The position numbers and the translations under genes were made by a program. From the NCBI RefSeq assembly GCF_030519355.1, contig NZ_JAUMKC010000004.1, positions 1-64,000 on the forward strand: a stretch of 64,000 nucleotides of DNA. Reading direction: 5' to 3'. Origin of the DNA: Mucilaginibacter sp. L3T2-6. GTDB lineage: Bacteria > Bacteroidota > Bacteroidia > Sphingobacteriales > Sphingobacteriaceae. Positions 35,168-43,896 of this stretch are shown here, piece by piece. Numbering within the stretch: position 1 is the stretch's first letter; the number at the start of each line of letters is the position of its first letter. The notes under the pieces were generated by a model that worked only from the letters and a program-made list of their open reading frames with translations, searched no databases and had not been told where the DNA came from.

Positions 35168-36615
35168 TGCCGATACAAGGCGCACATATCATCCATCGCG
35201 TGGTGCTTCAAATTGAAGTACCGGCGCGCGGTATGGCTAAATCCATACAGGATGAGGTAATGCGCTGCTGGGATAGCGATATATTACCTCAGCTACAACA
35301 ATTGCTGGATAACCTTGATAACGACAGCCATATATTGATTGAGCGGCTGGAGTTAGAATTGGGGACATTAGACAGGGAACTATTATCCTGCCAACTGCCC
35401 GGAGAAACCTTGCAGCGATTTGGTGAGACTATCGTCGATGCGATCAGCAATAATCCAGAGGAAGAAACTCAACGTTCGCTCAGTTTAGGTAGCGACGAAT
35501 TGGCGTTGGAAGCATTACTCTACTTTCTGCAAAAAGGCAGTTTGCCCTGGTATATCGGCACGCAGGCGGAATGGCTGCGCCATGAACAACAATGGCTGCA
35601 TAAGTTGCTGCCCGCCATTACTGCCGGGACAGGTAAAAGCCGCCAATTGTTAAACCTTTTGGCGTCATCACCCCAGTCGCTTATGCGGTTGTTTGCGCAA
35701 TTTAGCGTGGAGTTCATCCGGCAGATCACCCAGACAATTTTAAACATCGATGCCGGATTTTTAAGACGGAAGAGCCTGTCATTAAAAAAAATGATCAATG
35801 CAGGTTTCAGCAACAGCGAAAAAAGCCCTTTAGAGGCGTTGCTTAACAGGGTCGATATTGATGCCATTGCGCTGTTTATGCTGCTTTGCGCAATTGACTT
35901 TAAGGTTATTAGCGATATTCAGCTTAACCATATTTTAAAACGCTTTACTGCTTTACTGCGACAGCAGTATGAAACCGGAACAACAATAAACAGGCAAAAT
36001 ATATTGCCCTTACTAGCAGACGCTATTGAAGAACATGCAACAAACACTTTGCCAACTAAAACGGAAGAGCCGCAGGTGGAAGCGCCTGGTAAAGGAGATG
36101 CGCTTAAAGACGTTGACGGTCTGTTTGTAAAACAGGCAGGTGTAATCATCCTGCATCCCTTCCTCGAATATTTTTTTAGAGACTTCGCGCTGGTGCATGA
36201 AGATGATTTTGCGGATGAACCTGCCCGGCAATTGGCGGTGCATCTGTTGCATTACATGGCCACCGGTAAAACTGAGGCTTTTGAGCACGACCTGCAAATG
36301 GAGAAATTTTTATGCGGATGGCCTGACGAAAAGCCTATAGAACGCCGCGTAAAACTGCCAAAAGGAATGCAAACAGAAGCCGACAACCTGTTGCGTGCAG
36401 TCATAAAGCATTGGAAGGCGCTGAAAAACACGTCGCCGGACGGTTTGCGTGAAGGCTTTTTAAGCCGGAACGGCAAACTGATAACCAACGGGGAGATGCC
36501 ACGGCTGATAGTTGAGAACACCAGCCTGGATATACTATTGGCATCACTGCCATGGGGCATAGGGGTGGTAAAGCTACCCTGGATGCCAAAAATACTTTAT
36601 GTTGAATGGTCATGA
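35167..36615 (+). CDS. Contractile injection system tape measure protein
   Basis: A 482-residue protein of the contractile-injection tape-measure family (CIS_TMP), thought to set tube length. 'HIIHRVVLQIEVPARGMAKS' and 'IERLELELGTLD' mark the N-terminal part. The C-terminal domain has 'KQAGVIILHPFLEYFFRDF', 'HLLHYMATGK' and 'LPWGIGVVKLPWM', all conserved in the family. The middle (100-290) is variable and helical. It overlaps the next gene by 4 bp. Confidence 0.9.
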   Translation: MPIQGAHIIHRVVLQIEVPARGMAKSIQDEVMRCWDSDILPQLQQLLDNLDNDSHILIERLELELGTLDRELLSCQLPGETLQRFGETIVDAISNNPEEETQRSLSLGSDELALEALLYFLQKGSLPWYIGTQAEWLRHEQQWLHKLLPAITAGTGKSRQLLNLLASSPQSLMRLFAQFSVEFIRQITQTILNIDAGFLRRKSLSLKKMINAGFSNSEKSPLEALLNRVDIDAIALFMLLCAIDFKVISDIQLNHILKRFTALLRQQYETGTTINRQNILPLLADAIEEHATNTLPTKTEEPQVEAPGKGDALKDVDGLFVKQAGVIILHPFLEYFFRDFALVHEDDFADEPARQLAVHLLHYMATGKTEAFEHDLQMEKFLCGWPDEKPIERRVKLPKGMQTEADNLLRAVIKHWKALKNTSPDGLREGFLSRNGKLITNGEMPRLIVENTSLDILLASLPWGIGVVKLPWMPKILYVEWS

Positions 36616-39600
36616 CAAACACGCAAAAAGCAGCACCGGCAAATACCCGGCAGGCAAAAAATGCCGGCGGGGTGAACGAAAAGGCCAGTTTCTTTTCGGC
36701 CGGGCATGACTTAGATCAGCAACAGGAGCAACCATTTTTTGAGTCACAGCAGGTAAGGCGTAAAATGACAGTGAATGAGCCGGGCGATCATTTTGAAAAG
36801 CAGGCCGACCAGGTGGCGGATCGCGTGGTTAAACGTCTTAATCAGCCGAAGCCCGCTCAGCCGGCAGTTGTTGCAGCGTCGGCCACGCCGGCAGTGCAGA
36901 AAAAGGAGGAGGCTAAAGACGAGAAAAAGGAACAGGAACAGCAAAAAGGCGACAAAGACATTCAGCGCAGGCCTATATTTGAAAGCGATGCCGACCCGAA
37001 CGAGGGTGATACGTTAAAACGCAAGAGTAATTCGGCTGTTCCCGACGTGCCTGTACAGACGCAGCAGCGCATTGCAAGCCGTAGAGGCGGCGGCGAACCG
37101 TTGCCTGCCAATATCCGCCGCGATATGGAAGGGGCTATGGGCGCCGACTTAAACGAGGTACGAATACACCGCGACGCCGAAGCCGTCAGCCTGAGCAACC
37201 AGTTGCAGGCCCAGGCCTTTACTCATGGAAACGATGTTTATTTTGGTGCAGGCAAATATGATACGCAAAGCCAGAGCGGTCAGCACCTGCTGGCGCATGA
37301 GTTAGCGCATACTGTACAACAGGGCGGCGGGATCAGGAAAAGAGAAAGTATTCAGCGGGTGCCGGCTATTCAGCGCACTACACCCCCGGCGCCGGCCGCT
37401 ACGCCGCCGCCCGGTCCGCCATACATAGTAAATAATTACGAGTTTGACCCCACAGAGCGAACTTTCAAGATCCCTAAAATTTCTCTGCCAAGTTTTAAAC
37501 AACGTAATTCAGGCAAGTTTACCTGGCCGCTGCACAGCCTGGAAGGGCGGCCTCCAACTAACCAGGTTACTAACTGGCAAAACGCAGTGCGAGGCGCTGT
37601 TAATGCGCGCGTCGCTGCTTTTCTTCAAAATGTTCAGCGTACGCCGCAGGGAACCTATTTTCTCAAATCCCGGCAAAGCCGCTTTACCGTATTTGGAACA
37701 ACCGAGCAGATACAGGAAGAATCGTATATCCCGCGGTGGAACCGTTTGGGCGCGCCCAACAGCCACCAGGTTGACCATATACTGGAGATGCAGCTGGGTG
37801 GCGCAGATGGCGTGGATAACTATGAACTAACTGATGCTTTAGCCAACAATACCTCGGGCACCGGCATACAGAATGAGCGGTATGCCCGGATGCGGGCAGG
37901 GATAACCGAATTGACCACAGCTGCTGTACCCGGCGTGCCTGCATTTAACCAGCTGAGGTCCGGCTATATCATCATGTTCAAGGAGATTGATAACTGGAAC
38001 CTGGCGTTTTCCGGGAACGGCGCCGTGTACTGGAATAAAACAGAGATTGAGGCAGGTACCCACTTACAGCAACTACGGGGGATGACCGCGCAGGAAGTTG
38101 CCGACGCACAGGGCAGCGCGCAGGAACTGGCCATTTACGTTACGGAACACGCGGGTACGCCCCGCAAAATACCCATCGGTTTTAGCGGGGTAGTTAATAA
38201 CTGGATACCCGGACTTGACCTGACAGGTATGACTAATATTCCAAATGCAGCTGATGGAGCAAATTTTGGTACGATAACCCTGCAGCTAAATCAAGCCTAT
38301 TCCAATAGCTTAAGGGCCGGGCGCTCGCTTACTATTCCCTATAACAAAACTGCAGGCTTGCTTAATACCGGAAATCTGGTTTTCAACCGGGCGCTCTCGG
38401 CAGCACGGAACATGCTCAATTTTGTAGGACTGAGCCCTATTGAAATTGATATGATGGAACTGAACGATACAAAAGGAATGGTAATAAGAGGGCGTATTAT
38501 TACCGATATACCCATTTTGCAGGGTGCAAATGTCGATCTTTTGGTTGAAGGACAGGATATCTCCATATCAAAAACCTTTGATTTAGGCGAAGTAAGAAAT
38601 TTCCCGGCGCCATTTACAGTTAAGGATATAAGCGTAAGTGTTTTTGCAAGTACACAGCGGGGCCTGGGTGTTGAGGGTAAGATTATGTTCGAGATACAAA
38701 ACCTTGGCACAGGCGAGCTGACGGGTATTGGCGCAACGGGTACGGGCTTTGGTCTCAGGGGAAAATTCGATTTCGATCCGAACGTATTCGATTCAAACAT
38801 TACCGCGCGGTATATGAACCAGCAGTTTTCGGTTGAGGGCGAAGCCCGCATCGGCGCCGGTAAAATACGCGGACTCAAAAGCGCAACCATCAATATTGGT
38901 TATGCCGAAGGTACCCTGACCGCCTCCGGCTCGGCCGAGCCGGATATGAAGGGTATCAAGGAAGCCTCAATAAACGTAACATATGGTAACGATCAGCTTA
39001 CTATCGGCGGGGCATTCCAGTTAGACGAAAACATACCCGGCATACAAAGCGGTAATGGTAATGTACAGGTTACCCGCACGGCTGACGGAACTTACCGTGT
39101 ACAGGCTAATGGCACAGCAGTGCCCAAAATACCCAACATCAACACTTCGCTATCCATCAGCTATGACGACGGGGCCATTACTGTTGAAGGCAGCGCTTCT
39201 TACACCGCCGACAGGGTGTCGGGCAACGTTACCGTTGGCGCCACCAACCGGGCTATCGGGGCCGATGGCACACCATCAGGCCCTGCGGGCGATAATTTTA
39301 CTGCCTATGGTTCGGGCACGCTTACGCTGCGCGTAACAGAATGGCTGCAAGCCAGTGCCACAGTGCGCGTAACTCCAATCGGCGAAATTGAGGTGGTAGG
39401 GCGGCTGGAACTGCCTTCGGCGGTGGATGTGTTCCCGCGCAAGTCTATTCATAAAAACCTGTTCACTGCGCCCACCATACAAATTCCGTTGTTTGCCATA
39501 CCACTGGGTCCGCGCAGTATCGGTTTGGTGGCTACCATTAACGGCGGCCTCGATTTTGAGGCAGGTATAGGCCCTGGCCAGCTGCGCAATGTATTTGGCG

Positions 39601-40121
39601 AGATACAGTTTAACCCCTCACATCCGGACCAGACACGCATCAGTGGCGGGGCACAGTTTGTTATACCGGCCAACGCTGGGCTGCAACTGCATGCCGATCT
39701 GGGTATCGGCCTTAGTATCGCCGCAGCGAGTGTTACCGGCGGTATTGAAATCAGGGGCGGTTTAGGTTTGGAAGGCGAAGCAAGTGCTTCGGTGGATCTG
39801 TCGTGGTCGCCCACGGCAGGTTTTGAATTTACCGCTACAGGCGAAGTAGAAGTTCATCCAAAGTTTACGTTTGATGTAAATGCGCTGCTGCGTGCGTCGC
39901 TTGATCTGGGTATCACCAGTCTGAGCAAAGAGTGGCGGCATAACCTGGTATCCTTCAGCTATGGTCCGGACCTGCAGCTGAGGGTTACATTCCCGGTGCA
40001 TTACAAAGACGGCGAAGCCTTCGATATATCAACAGATGACATACAGGTAACTTATCCGGATATAAACATTCCTGAGATAGCCGGCGGGCTGGCTGATCAG
40101 GTTAAAAATGCGATACTATGA
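36612..40121 (+). CDS. DUF4157 giant protein, candidate eCIS cargo
   Basis: A 1169-residue protein and the best cargo candidate. Residues 1-80 carry a Gln/Phe-rich leader and 'VNEPGDHFEKQADQVADRVV', the signature before DUF4157. A Lys/Glu/Gln linker follows, then DUF4157 (about 162-240) with the HELAH zinc-protease-like motif (229-233). Residues 385-416 read 'HQVDHILEMQLGGADG' then 'NYELTDALANNTSG', resembling an HNH nuclease core (D-H, G-G, N). Residues ~530-1165 are a long Gly/Thr-rich beta repeat region ('GNVQVTRTADGTYRVQANG'). DUF4157 is known to mark eCIS-associated proteins; nuclease activity is inference. It starts at ATGA overlapping the tape measure gene (ATG 36606 is an alternative). 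Confidence 0.85.
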   Translation: MTNTQKAAPANTRQAKNAGGVNEKASFFSAGHDLDQQQEQPFFESQQVRRKMTVNEPGDHFEKQADQVADRVVKRLNQPKPAQPAVVAASATPAVQKKEEAKDEKKEQEQQKGDKDIQRRPIFESDADPNEGDTLKRKSNSAVPDVPVQTQQRIASRRGGGEPLPANIRRDMEGAMGADLNEVRIHRDAEAVSLSNQLQAQAFTHGNDVYFGAGKYDTQSQSGQHLLAHELAHTVQQGGGIRKRESIQRVPAIQRTTPPAPAATPPPGPPYIVNNYEFDPTERTFKIPKISLPSFKQRNSGKFTWPLHSLEGRPPTNQVTNWQNAVRGAVNARVAAFLQNVQRTPQGTYFLKSRQSRFTVFGTTEQIQEESYIPRWNRLGAPNSHQVDHILEMQLGGADGVDNYELTDALANNTSGTGIQNERYARMRAGITELTTAAVPGVPAFNQLRSGYIIMFKEIDNWNLAFSGNGAVYWNKTEIEAGTHLQQLRGMTAQEVADAQGSAQELAIYVTEHAGTPRKIPIGFSGVVNNWIPGLDLTGMTNIPNAADGANFGTITLQLNQAYSNSLRAGRSLTIPYNKTAGLLNTGNLVFNRALSAARNMLNFVGLSPIEIDMMELNDTKGMVIRGRIITDIPILQGANVDLLVEGQDISISKTFDLGEVRNFPAPFTVKDISVSVFASTQRGLGVEGKIMFEIQNLGTGELTGIGATGTGFGLRGKFDFDPNVFDSNITARYMNQQFSVEGEARIGAGKIRGLKSATINIGYAEGTLTASGSAEPDMKGIKEASINVTYGNDQLTIGGAFQLDENIPGIQSGNGNVQVTRTADGTYRVQANGTAVPKIPNINTSLSISYDDGAITVEGSASYTADRVSGNVTVGATNRAIGADGTPSGPAGDNFTAYGSGTLTLRVTEWLQASATVRVTPIGEIEVVGRLELPSAVDVFPRKSIHKNLFTAPTIQIPLFAIPLGPRSIGLVATINGGLDFEAGIGPGQLRNVFGEIQFNPSHPDQTRISGGAQFVIPANAGLQLHADLGIGLSIAAASVTGGIEIRGGLGLEGEASASVDLSWSPTAGFEFTATGEVEVHPKFTFDVNALLRASLDLGITSLSKEWRHNLVSFSYGPDLQLRVTFPVHYKDGEAFDISTDDIQVTYPDINIPEIAGGLADQVKNAIL

Positions 40122-41101
40122 CTACCGACGAGTTAACAGAACTGATAAACCAGGGAGCCATGCAGCAATTGCGTGGGGACGTTGCCGGCGCACATCAAAC
40201 CTACTTAAAAGCGCTGGAAGTGAATAGCCGGAATGTTACCCTGTTAAATAATATCGGCATGCTCCATTATCAGCAGCAACAGTTTGCGGACGCTTTGCCT
40301 TATTTTGAGCAGGCGACAACGGTTGATTCCGGTAATGCTTCGGCCTGGCTGAATATGGGCAATACGCTGGTACTGCTTGGCCGGTACGAAGAAGCGCTGC
40401 ATGCGTATAAACAGAGCTTAAATAAACATGCCGGCAATTTTGAAGCGTGGGAAGGATTGGCCAAGCTGTACATGCTGGCCGGCGACATGGAAAGCGCCGC
40501 CAATTGCTGGCAGCAGGCACTTGAGCTGCAGCCGGCCAATGCCGCTCTGCAATTGGGGTTAGCCCAGGTGTATCTGTCGGCCGGTAAGGTAAATGATGCC
40601 ATGCTGATTGCGCAACAGGTGCTTTCGGCAGAACCACAACATGCCCGGGCACTGCAAACGGCAGGGCTGGCCAGCCTTGTTAATAAAAACTATGGTATGG
40701 CCATTGGCTATTTCAGGCAGTTTTTAGGATTACAGCCGGATGATACTTCGGTGCGCAATCACCTGGCTGTTGCATTGATACAAACCGGAGATATAACCGG
40801 CGGCTTGAAGGAATATGAGATGATCATCAGGCTTGACCCGGACAACGAGGAAGTGCGGCTTAATGCCGGTGTGCTTTACCTGAGCTTTAACCGCTGGAAC
40901 GATGCTTTGCAACAATTTGAGCATATCCTGGGCACAAAAACTGAAAATGCAAAAGCCAAGCTATATAAAGGCATTGCGCTGGGCCATTTGCAACGACGCG
41001 GTGATGCCACAGAAGTATTTGAAGAACTGATAAAAAACGGGGGTACAGAGTGGGCGGCGCATGCCAAACGGCAACTGGACCTATTGAAAAACTTAAATTG
41101 A
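40118..41101 (+). CDS. TPR-repeat protein in the eCIS operon
   Basis: A 327-residue soluble protein built almost wholly of tetratricopeptide repeats, about eight or nine of 34 residues ('ASAWLNMGNTLVLLGRYEEA', 'FEAWEGLAKLYMLAGDMESA', 'VRNHLAVALIQTGDITGGL'). There is no signal peptide, membrane segment or enzyme domain. It overlaps the DUF4157 giant by 4 bp and precedes a second DUF4157 gene by 7 bp, so a chaperone or loading adaptor for those two proteins is the natural guess, from position only. Confidence 0.88.
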   Translation: MTTDELTELINQGAMQQLRGDVAGAHQTYLKALEVNSRNVTLLNNIGMLHYQQQQFADALPYFEQATTVDSGNASAWLNMGNTLVLLGRYEEALHAYKQSLNKHAGNFEAWEGLAKLYMLAGDMESAANCWQQALELQPANAALQLGLAQVYLSAGKVNDAMLIAQQVLSAEPQHARALQTAGLASLVNKNYGMAIGYFRQFLGLQPDDTSVRNHLAVALIQTGDITGGLKEYEMIIRLDPDNEEVRLNAGVLYLSFNRWNDALQQFEHILGTKTENAKAKLYKGIALGHLQRRGDATEVFEELIKNGGTEWAAHAKRQLDLLKNLN

Positions 41102-41108
41102 TTTTAAC

Positions 41109-42023
41109 ATGAAATCGACCCAAACACGCCGCCCGCTTCAACAGCACGCGGCCGAAAAAACCGATCAGCCATTCCTGGGAAAAAGTCAACAGAAGAGAGA
41201 CAGCCGCGATGCTTTTTTTCAGGCAAAGAAAATTGACGGCAACCAGGATAGTGCGCTTGAAAATGAAGCGGACGCTGTAGCGCATCAGGTAGTAAGCCAG
41301 CAGCAACAAACTACACGGTCGGCACAAACCATGGGCAAAATGGGGGTGCAGAAAAAAGGCGACGACAAAGAAAAAGACCCCAAAGCCACTCAAAAGAAAG
41401 AACAAAAAGACGATAAGGACAAAGACGTGCAAAAAAAAGGCGAAGAAGATAAAAAGGATAAAGATACGCAGAAAAAGGAGGCGAAGGACGACAAGGATAA
41501 GGACGTGCAAAAGAAGAGCGCCGACGAGGAAAAAGATGCGAAAGCAGTGCAGCAAAAAGAAGCTAAAGACGACAAAGATAAGGACGTGCAGAAAAAAAAC
41601 GACGAGGACAAAAAGGATAAAGATGTACAAAAGAAGGAGGCTAAGGATGAAAAAGAGGATACGGCTCCGCAGAAAAAAGAGGAAAAGCCTGGCGGCGGTG
41701 TAGAAAAAACCGAGGGCAGGCCTGAAAGTAGTGACGCCAAATTTGAACGCCTGCTAAACGAAAGCAAAGGTGGCGGTTCACCGCTGCCGGCCAGGGTGCG
41801 AAGCCAGCTGGAGCACCAGATGAATGCCAATTTTGAAAAAGTGCGCATACACTCGGGCCAGGATGCAGTAGAGCTATGCAACCTGTCAAAAGCACAGGCG
41901 TTTACCCACGGCGCCGACATTTATTTCAATTCGGCTAAGTTCGACCCCGGGAGCACATCAGGCATGACACTGCTTGTTCATGAGCTTACCCACGTAATAC
42001 AGCAGAACGGCCCCGGAAAATAA
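41109..42023 (+). CDS. DUF4157 protein with long charged repeat
   Basis: A 304-residue protein. Residues 45-66 hold 'DSALENEADAVAHQVVSQQQ', a variant of the leader signature in the giant DUF4157 gene. Residues about 80-195 are a low-complexity region of a 'DKDKDVQKK' motif repeated at least six times at ~16-20 residue intervals. DUF4157 occupies about 218-304, with 'GGSPLPARVRSQLEHQMNAN' and the HELTH motif near 294-298; the protein ends right after it, so it has no toxin domain. It could be a carrier, adaptor or protease-like processing factor. The AAA+ gene follows 6 bp on. Confidence 0.85.
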   Translation: MKSTQTRRPLQQHAAEKTDQPFLGKSQQKRDSRDAFFQAKKIDGNQDSALENEADAVAHQVVSQQQQTTRSAQTMGKMGVQKKGDDKEKDPKATQKKEQKDDKDKDVQKKGEEDKKDKDTQKKEAKDDKDKDVQKKSADEEKDAKAVQQKEAKDDKDKDVQKKNDEDKKDKDVQKKEAKDEKEDTAPQKKEEKPGGGVEKTEGRPESSDAKFERLLNESKGGGSPLPARVRSQLEHQMNANFEKVRIHSGQDAVELCNLSKAQAFTHGADIYFNSAKFDPGSTSGMTLLVHELTHVIQQNGPGK

Positions 42024-42029
42024 TGTTTT

Positions 42030-43355
42030 ATGGTAGATGTTGTACAATTAAAAACCTATCTGCAATATGCAGCAGGGTGCCTGAAAGCCAGGCTGGATCT
42101 TGCCTTTGGTAAACAGTCTGCCTATTTGCCTGACCTGCCGCCACGGATAACAAAACCGGCAGAAGGCATTGATGCGCTGATTGAAAAATACAACCTGGGT
42201 ATTAATGAACTTATTGTGCTGATGCTGGCACTTGCTCCGCATTTACAAGTTGATTTTTTTGATGAGATAATACAGCCTTACATGACCGAATCGGGCGATT
42301 TTCAGAAGATCGGGGGCGTTCGCAGCAATACCGGGCGCAATTTTTTACCTACCGGGCAAACCGCCGCTTTCATCATAGCCGGCAACGATCTGGAAAAAGC
42401 GCTTGAAGTTGCGGCCCTGTTTCATCATGAACATGTTTTCAGCAGGCATCATATTTTGAGCCTCGGCGATGTTACAGAAGGCGAGCCAATGTTATCGGGC
42501 CGCATTATTTTGCACGACGAGTATATAGAATTGCTCACAACAGGAAGGCAGGCAATTCCCCGGTTAAGCATGCATTTTCCGGCGCAACATCTGGAAACCC
42601 CACTGCTTTGGGACGACCTGGTGCTAAACCAGTCTACCCGCCGGCAAATTGCCGAGCTGGAGCACTGGGTAAGCTATAACAAGGTGTTGATGGACGATTG
42701 GGGTATGCAACGGCAGCTTAAGCCCGGCTACCGGGCGCTGTTTCATGGTCCGCCGGGCACAGGCAAAACGCTTACAGCTACATTGCTCGGCAAGTATACC
42801 AATAAGCCCGTTTTCCGGATCGACCTCTCAATGATCGTTTCAAAATTCATTGGCGAGACAGAAAAGAACCTGTCGCAGCTCTTCGCCCGCGCCGAAAATA
42901 AGGACTGGATCTTATTTTTTGACGAAGCAGATGCCCTGTTTGGTAAGCGCACCAACGTAAAGGACTCGCATGACAAATATGCCAACCAGGAAGCTTCTTA
43001 CCTTCTGCAACGCGTTGAGCAACACGATGGGTTGGTTATACTGGCCACTAATTTTAAAAACAATATCGACGAAGCCTTTATGCGCCGCTTTCAATCGGTA
43101 GTTCATTTCCCAATGCCCAATGCCGACGAACGCTATCGCATGTGGAAAAATCTATTCCCGCAAAAAGCCAGGCTTAATGGTGATGTTAACCTTGAACATA
43201 TCGCCCGAAGGTATGAATTAAGCGGCTCAGGTATATTAAACGTAGTTCAATATGTCTGCCTGCAGGCTTTGGCCGGAAAGGCCGATCACGTAACCGGTGA
43301 GTTAATTATATCCGGCATTGAACGCGAGTACACCAAAGAAAACCGGGTATGGTAA
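42030..43355 (+). CDS. eCIS AAA+ ATPase (Afp15/Pvc15-like)
   Basis: A 441-residue AAA+ ATPase, needed in Afp and PVC for particle assembly or release. An N-terminal helical domain (1-190) is followed by the ATPase core: Walker A 'GPPGTGKT' (240-247), Walker B 'ILFFDEAD' (294-301), sensor 1 'LATN', and the arginine finger in 'EAFMRRF'. No membrane segment is seen. It is the last gene of the cluster. The ATP-site residues are complete, so it should be active. Confidence 0.95.
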   Translation: MVDVVQLKTYLQYAAGCLKARLDLAFGKQSAYLPDLPPRITKPAEGIDALIEKYNLGINELIVLMLALAPHLQVDFFDEIIQPYMTESGDFQKIGGVRSNTGRNFLPTGQTAAFIIAGNDLEKALEVAALFHHEHVFSRHHILSLGDVTEGEPMLSGRIILHDEYIELLTTGRQAIPRLSMHFPAQHLETPLLWDDLVLNQSTRRQIAELEHWVSYNKVLMDDWGMQRQLKPGYRALFHGPPGTGKTLTATLLGKYTNKPVFRIDLSMIVSKFIGETEKNLSQLFARAENKDWILFFDEADALFGKRTNVKDSHDKYANQEASYLLQRVEQHDGLVILATNFKNNIDEAFMRRFQSVVHFPMPNADERYRMWKNLFPQKARLNGDVNLEHIARRYELSGSGILNVVQYVCLQALAGKADHVTGELIISGIEREYTKENRVW

Positions 43356-43572
43356 ATTATACTGATATGTAAAATATTGCGCAGTATATGTGCAATTAAA
43401 TAGCTTATTATACATTTTGCTATACAATTCCCAATTATCGCTTTTTACCGGAAAATAAATACCTAGATTTACTTACAGGCCATAAAAGTCAACTAAGTCG
43501 CTGCTTATTTTAATTATTTACACAGCTGATCAGATGCATTATTAATTATTCAATAATTTAATCTCATGGATT

Positions 43573-43794
43573 ATGATTGATAAAAATAAACCAATGGACG
43601 CTGATGTAAGCCAGGCTGCTTCAGGCCCGGAAGATGCCGAAGCCGCTGCCGATGAAAACGCCCCGATAGATACAACTATAGAGGAACAACAAAAGACGGA
43701 CTTGACGCCCGATAAAAACACCCCGATAGACATAACTATAGAGGAACAAACAAAAACCGGCCTGACGCGCGATAAAAACACTCCGATAGATTAA
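43573..43794 (+). CDS. Small acidic protein with 20-residue tandem repeats
   Basis: A 73-residue protein whose last 47 residues are two exact-length copies and one partial copy of a 20-residue unit ('DKNTPIDITIEEQTKTGLTR'). At DNA level the period is 60 bases, with units starting at 43651, 43711 and 43771, the third cut off by the stop. The N-terminus is acidic and Ala-rich. I do not recognise the family. It lies 217 bp downstream of the eCIS ATPase on the same strand; whether it belongs to the system is unknown. The coding call rests on the repeat keeping frame. Confidence 0.55.
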   Translation: MIDKNKPMDADVSQAASGPEDAEAAADENAPIDTTIEEQQKTDLTPDKNTPIDITIEEQTKTGLTRDKNTPID

Positions 43795-43896
43795 TTACCG
43801 GGCGTATTTTGGTCTGACAATTATTGAACGATCTTGTCTTTGATTTTTCAGTAAAACATAACATGTATTCTAATAAAAATAATTGTGTAAGTAGCT

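Noticed and set aside
41390..41920. 176-codon Ser/Phe-rich minus-strand frame
   Set aside because: It is the antisense of the Lys/Asp repeat array (aag/gac codons read as ctt/gtc), a composition artefact.
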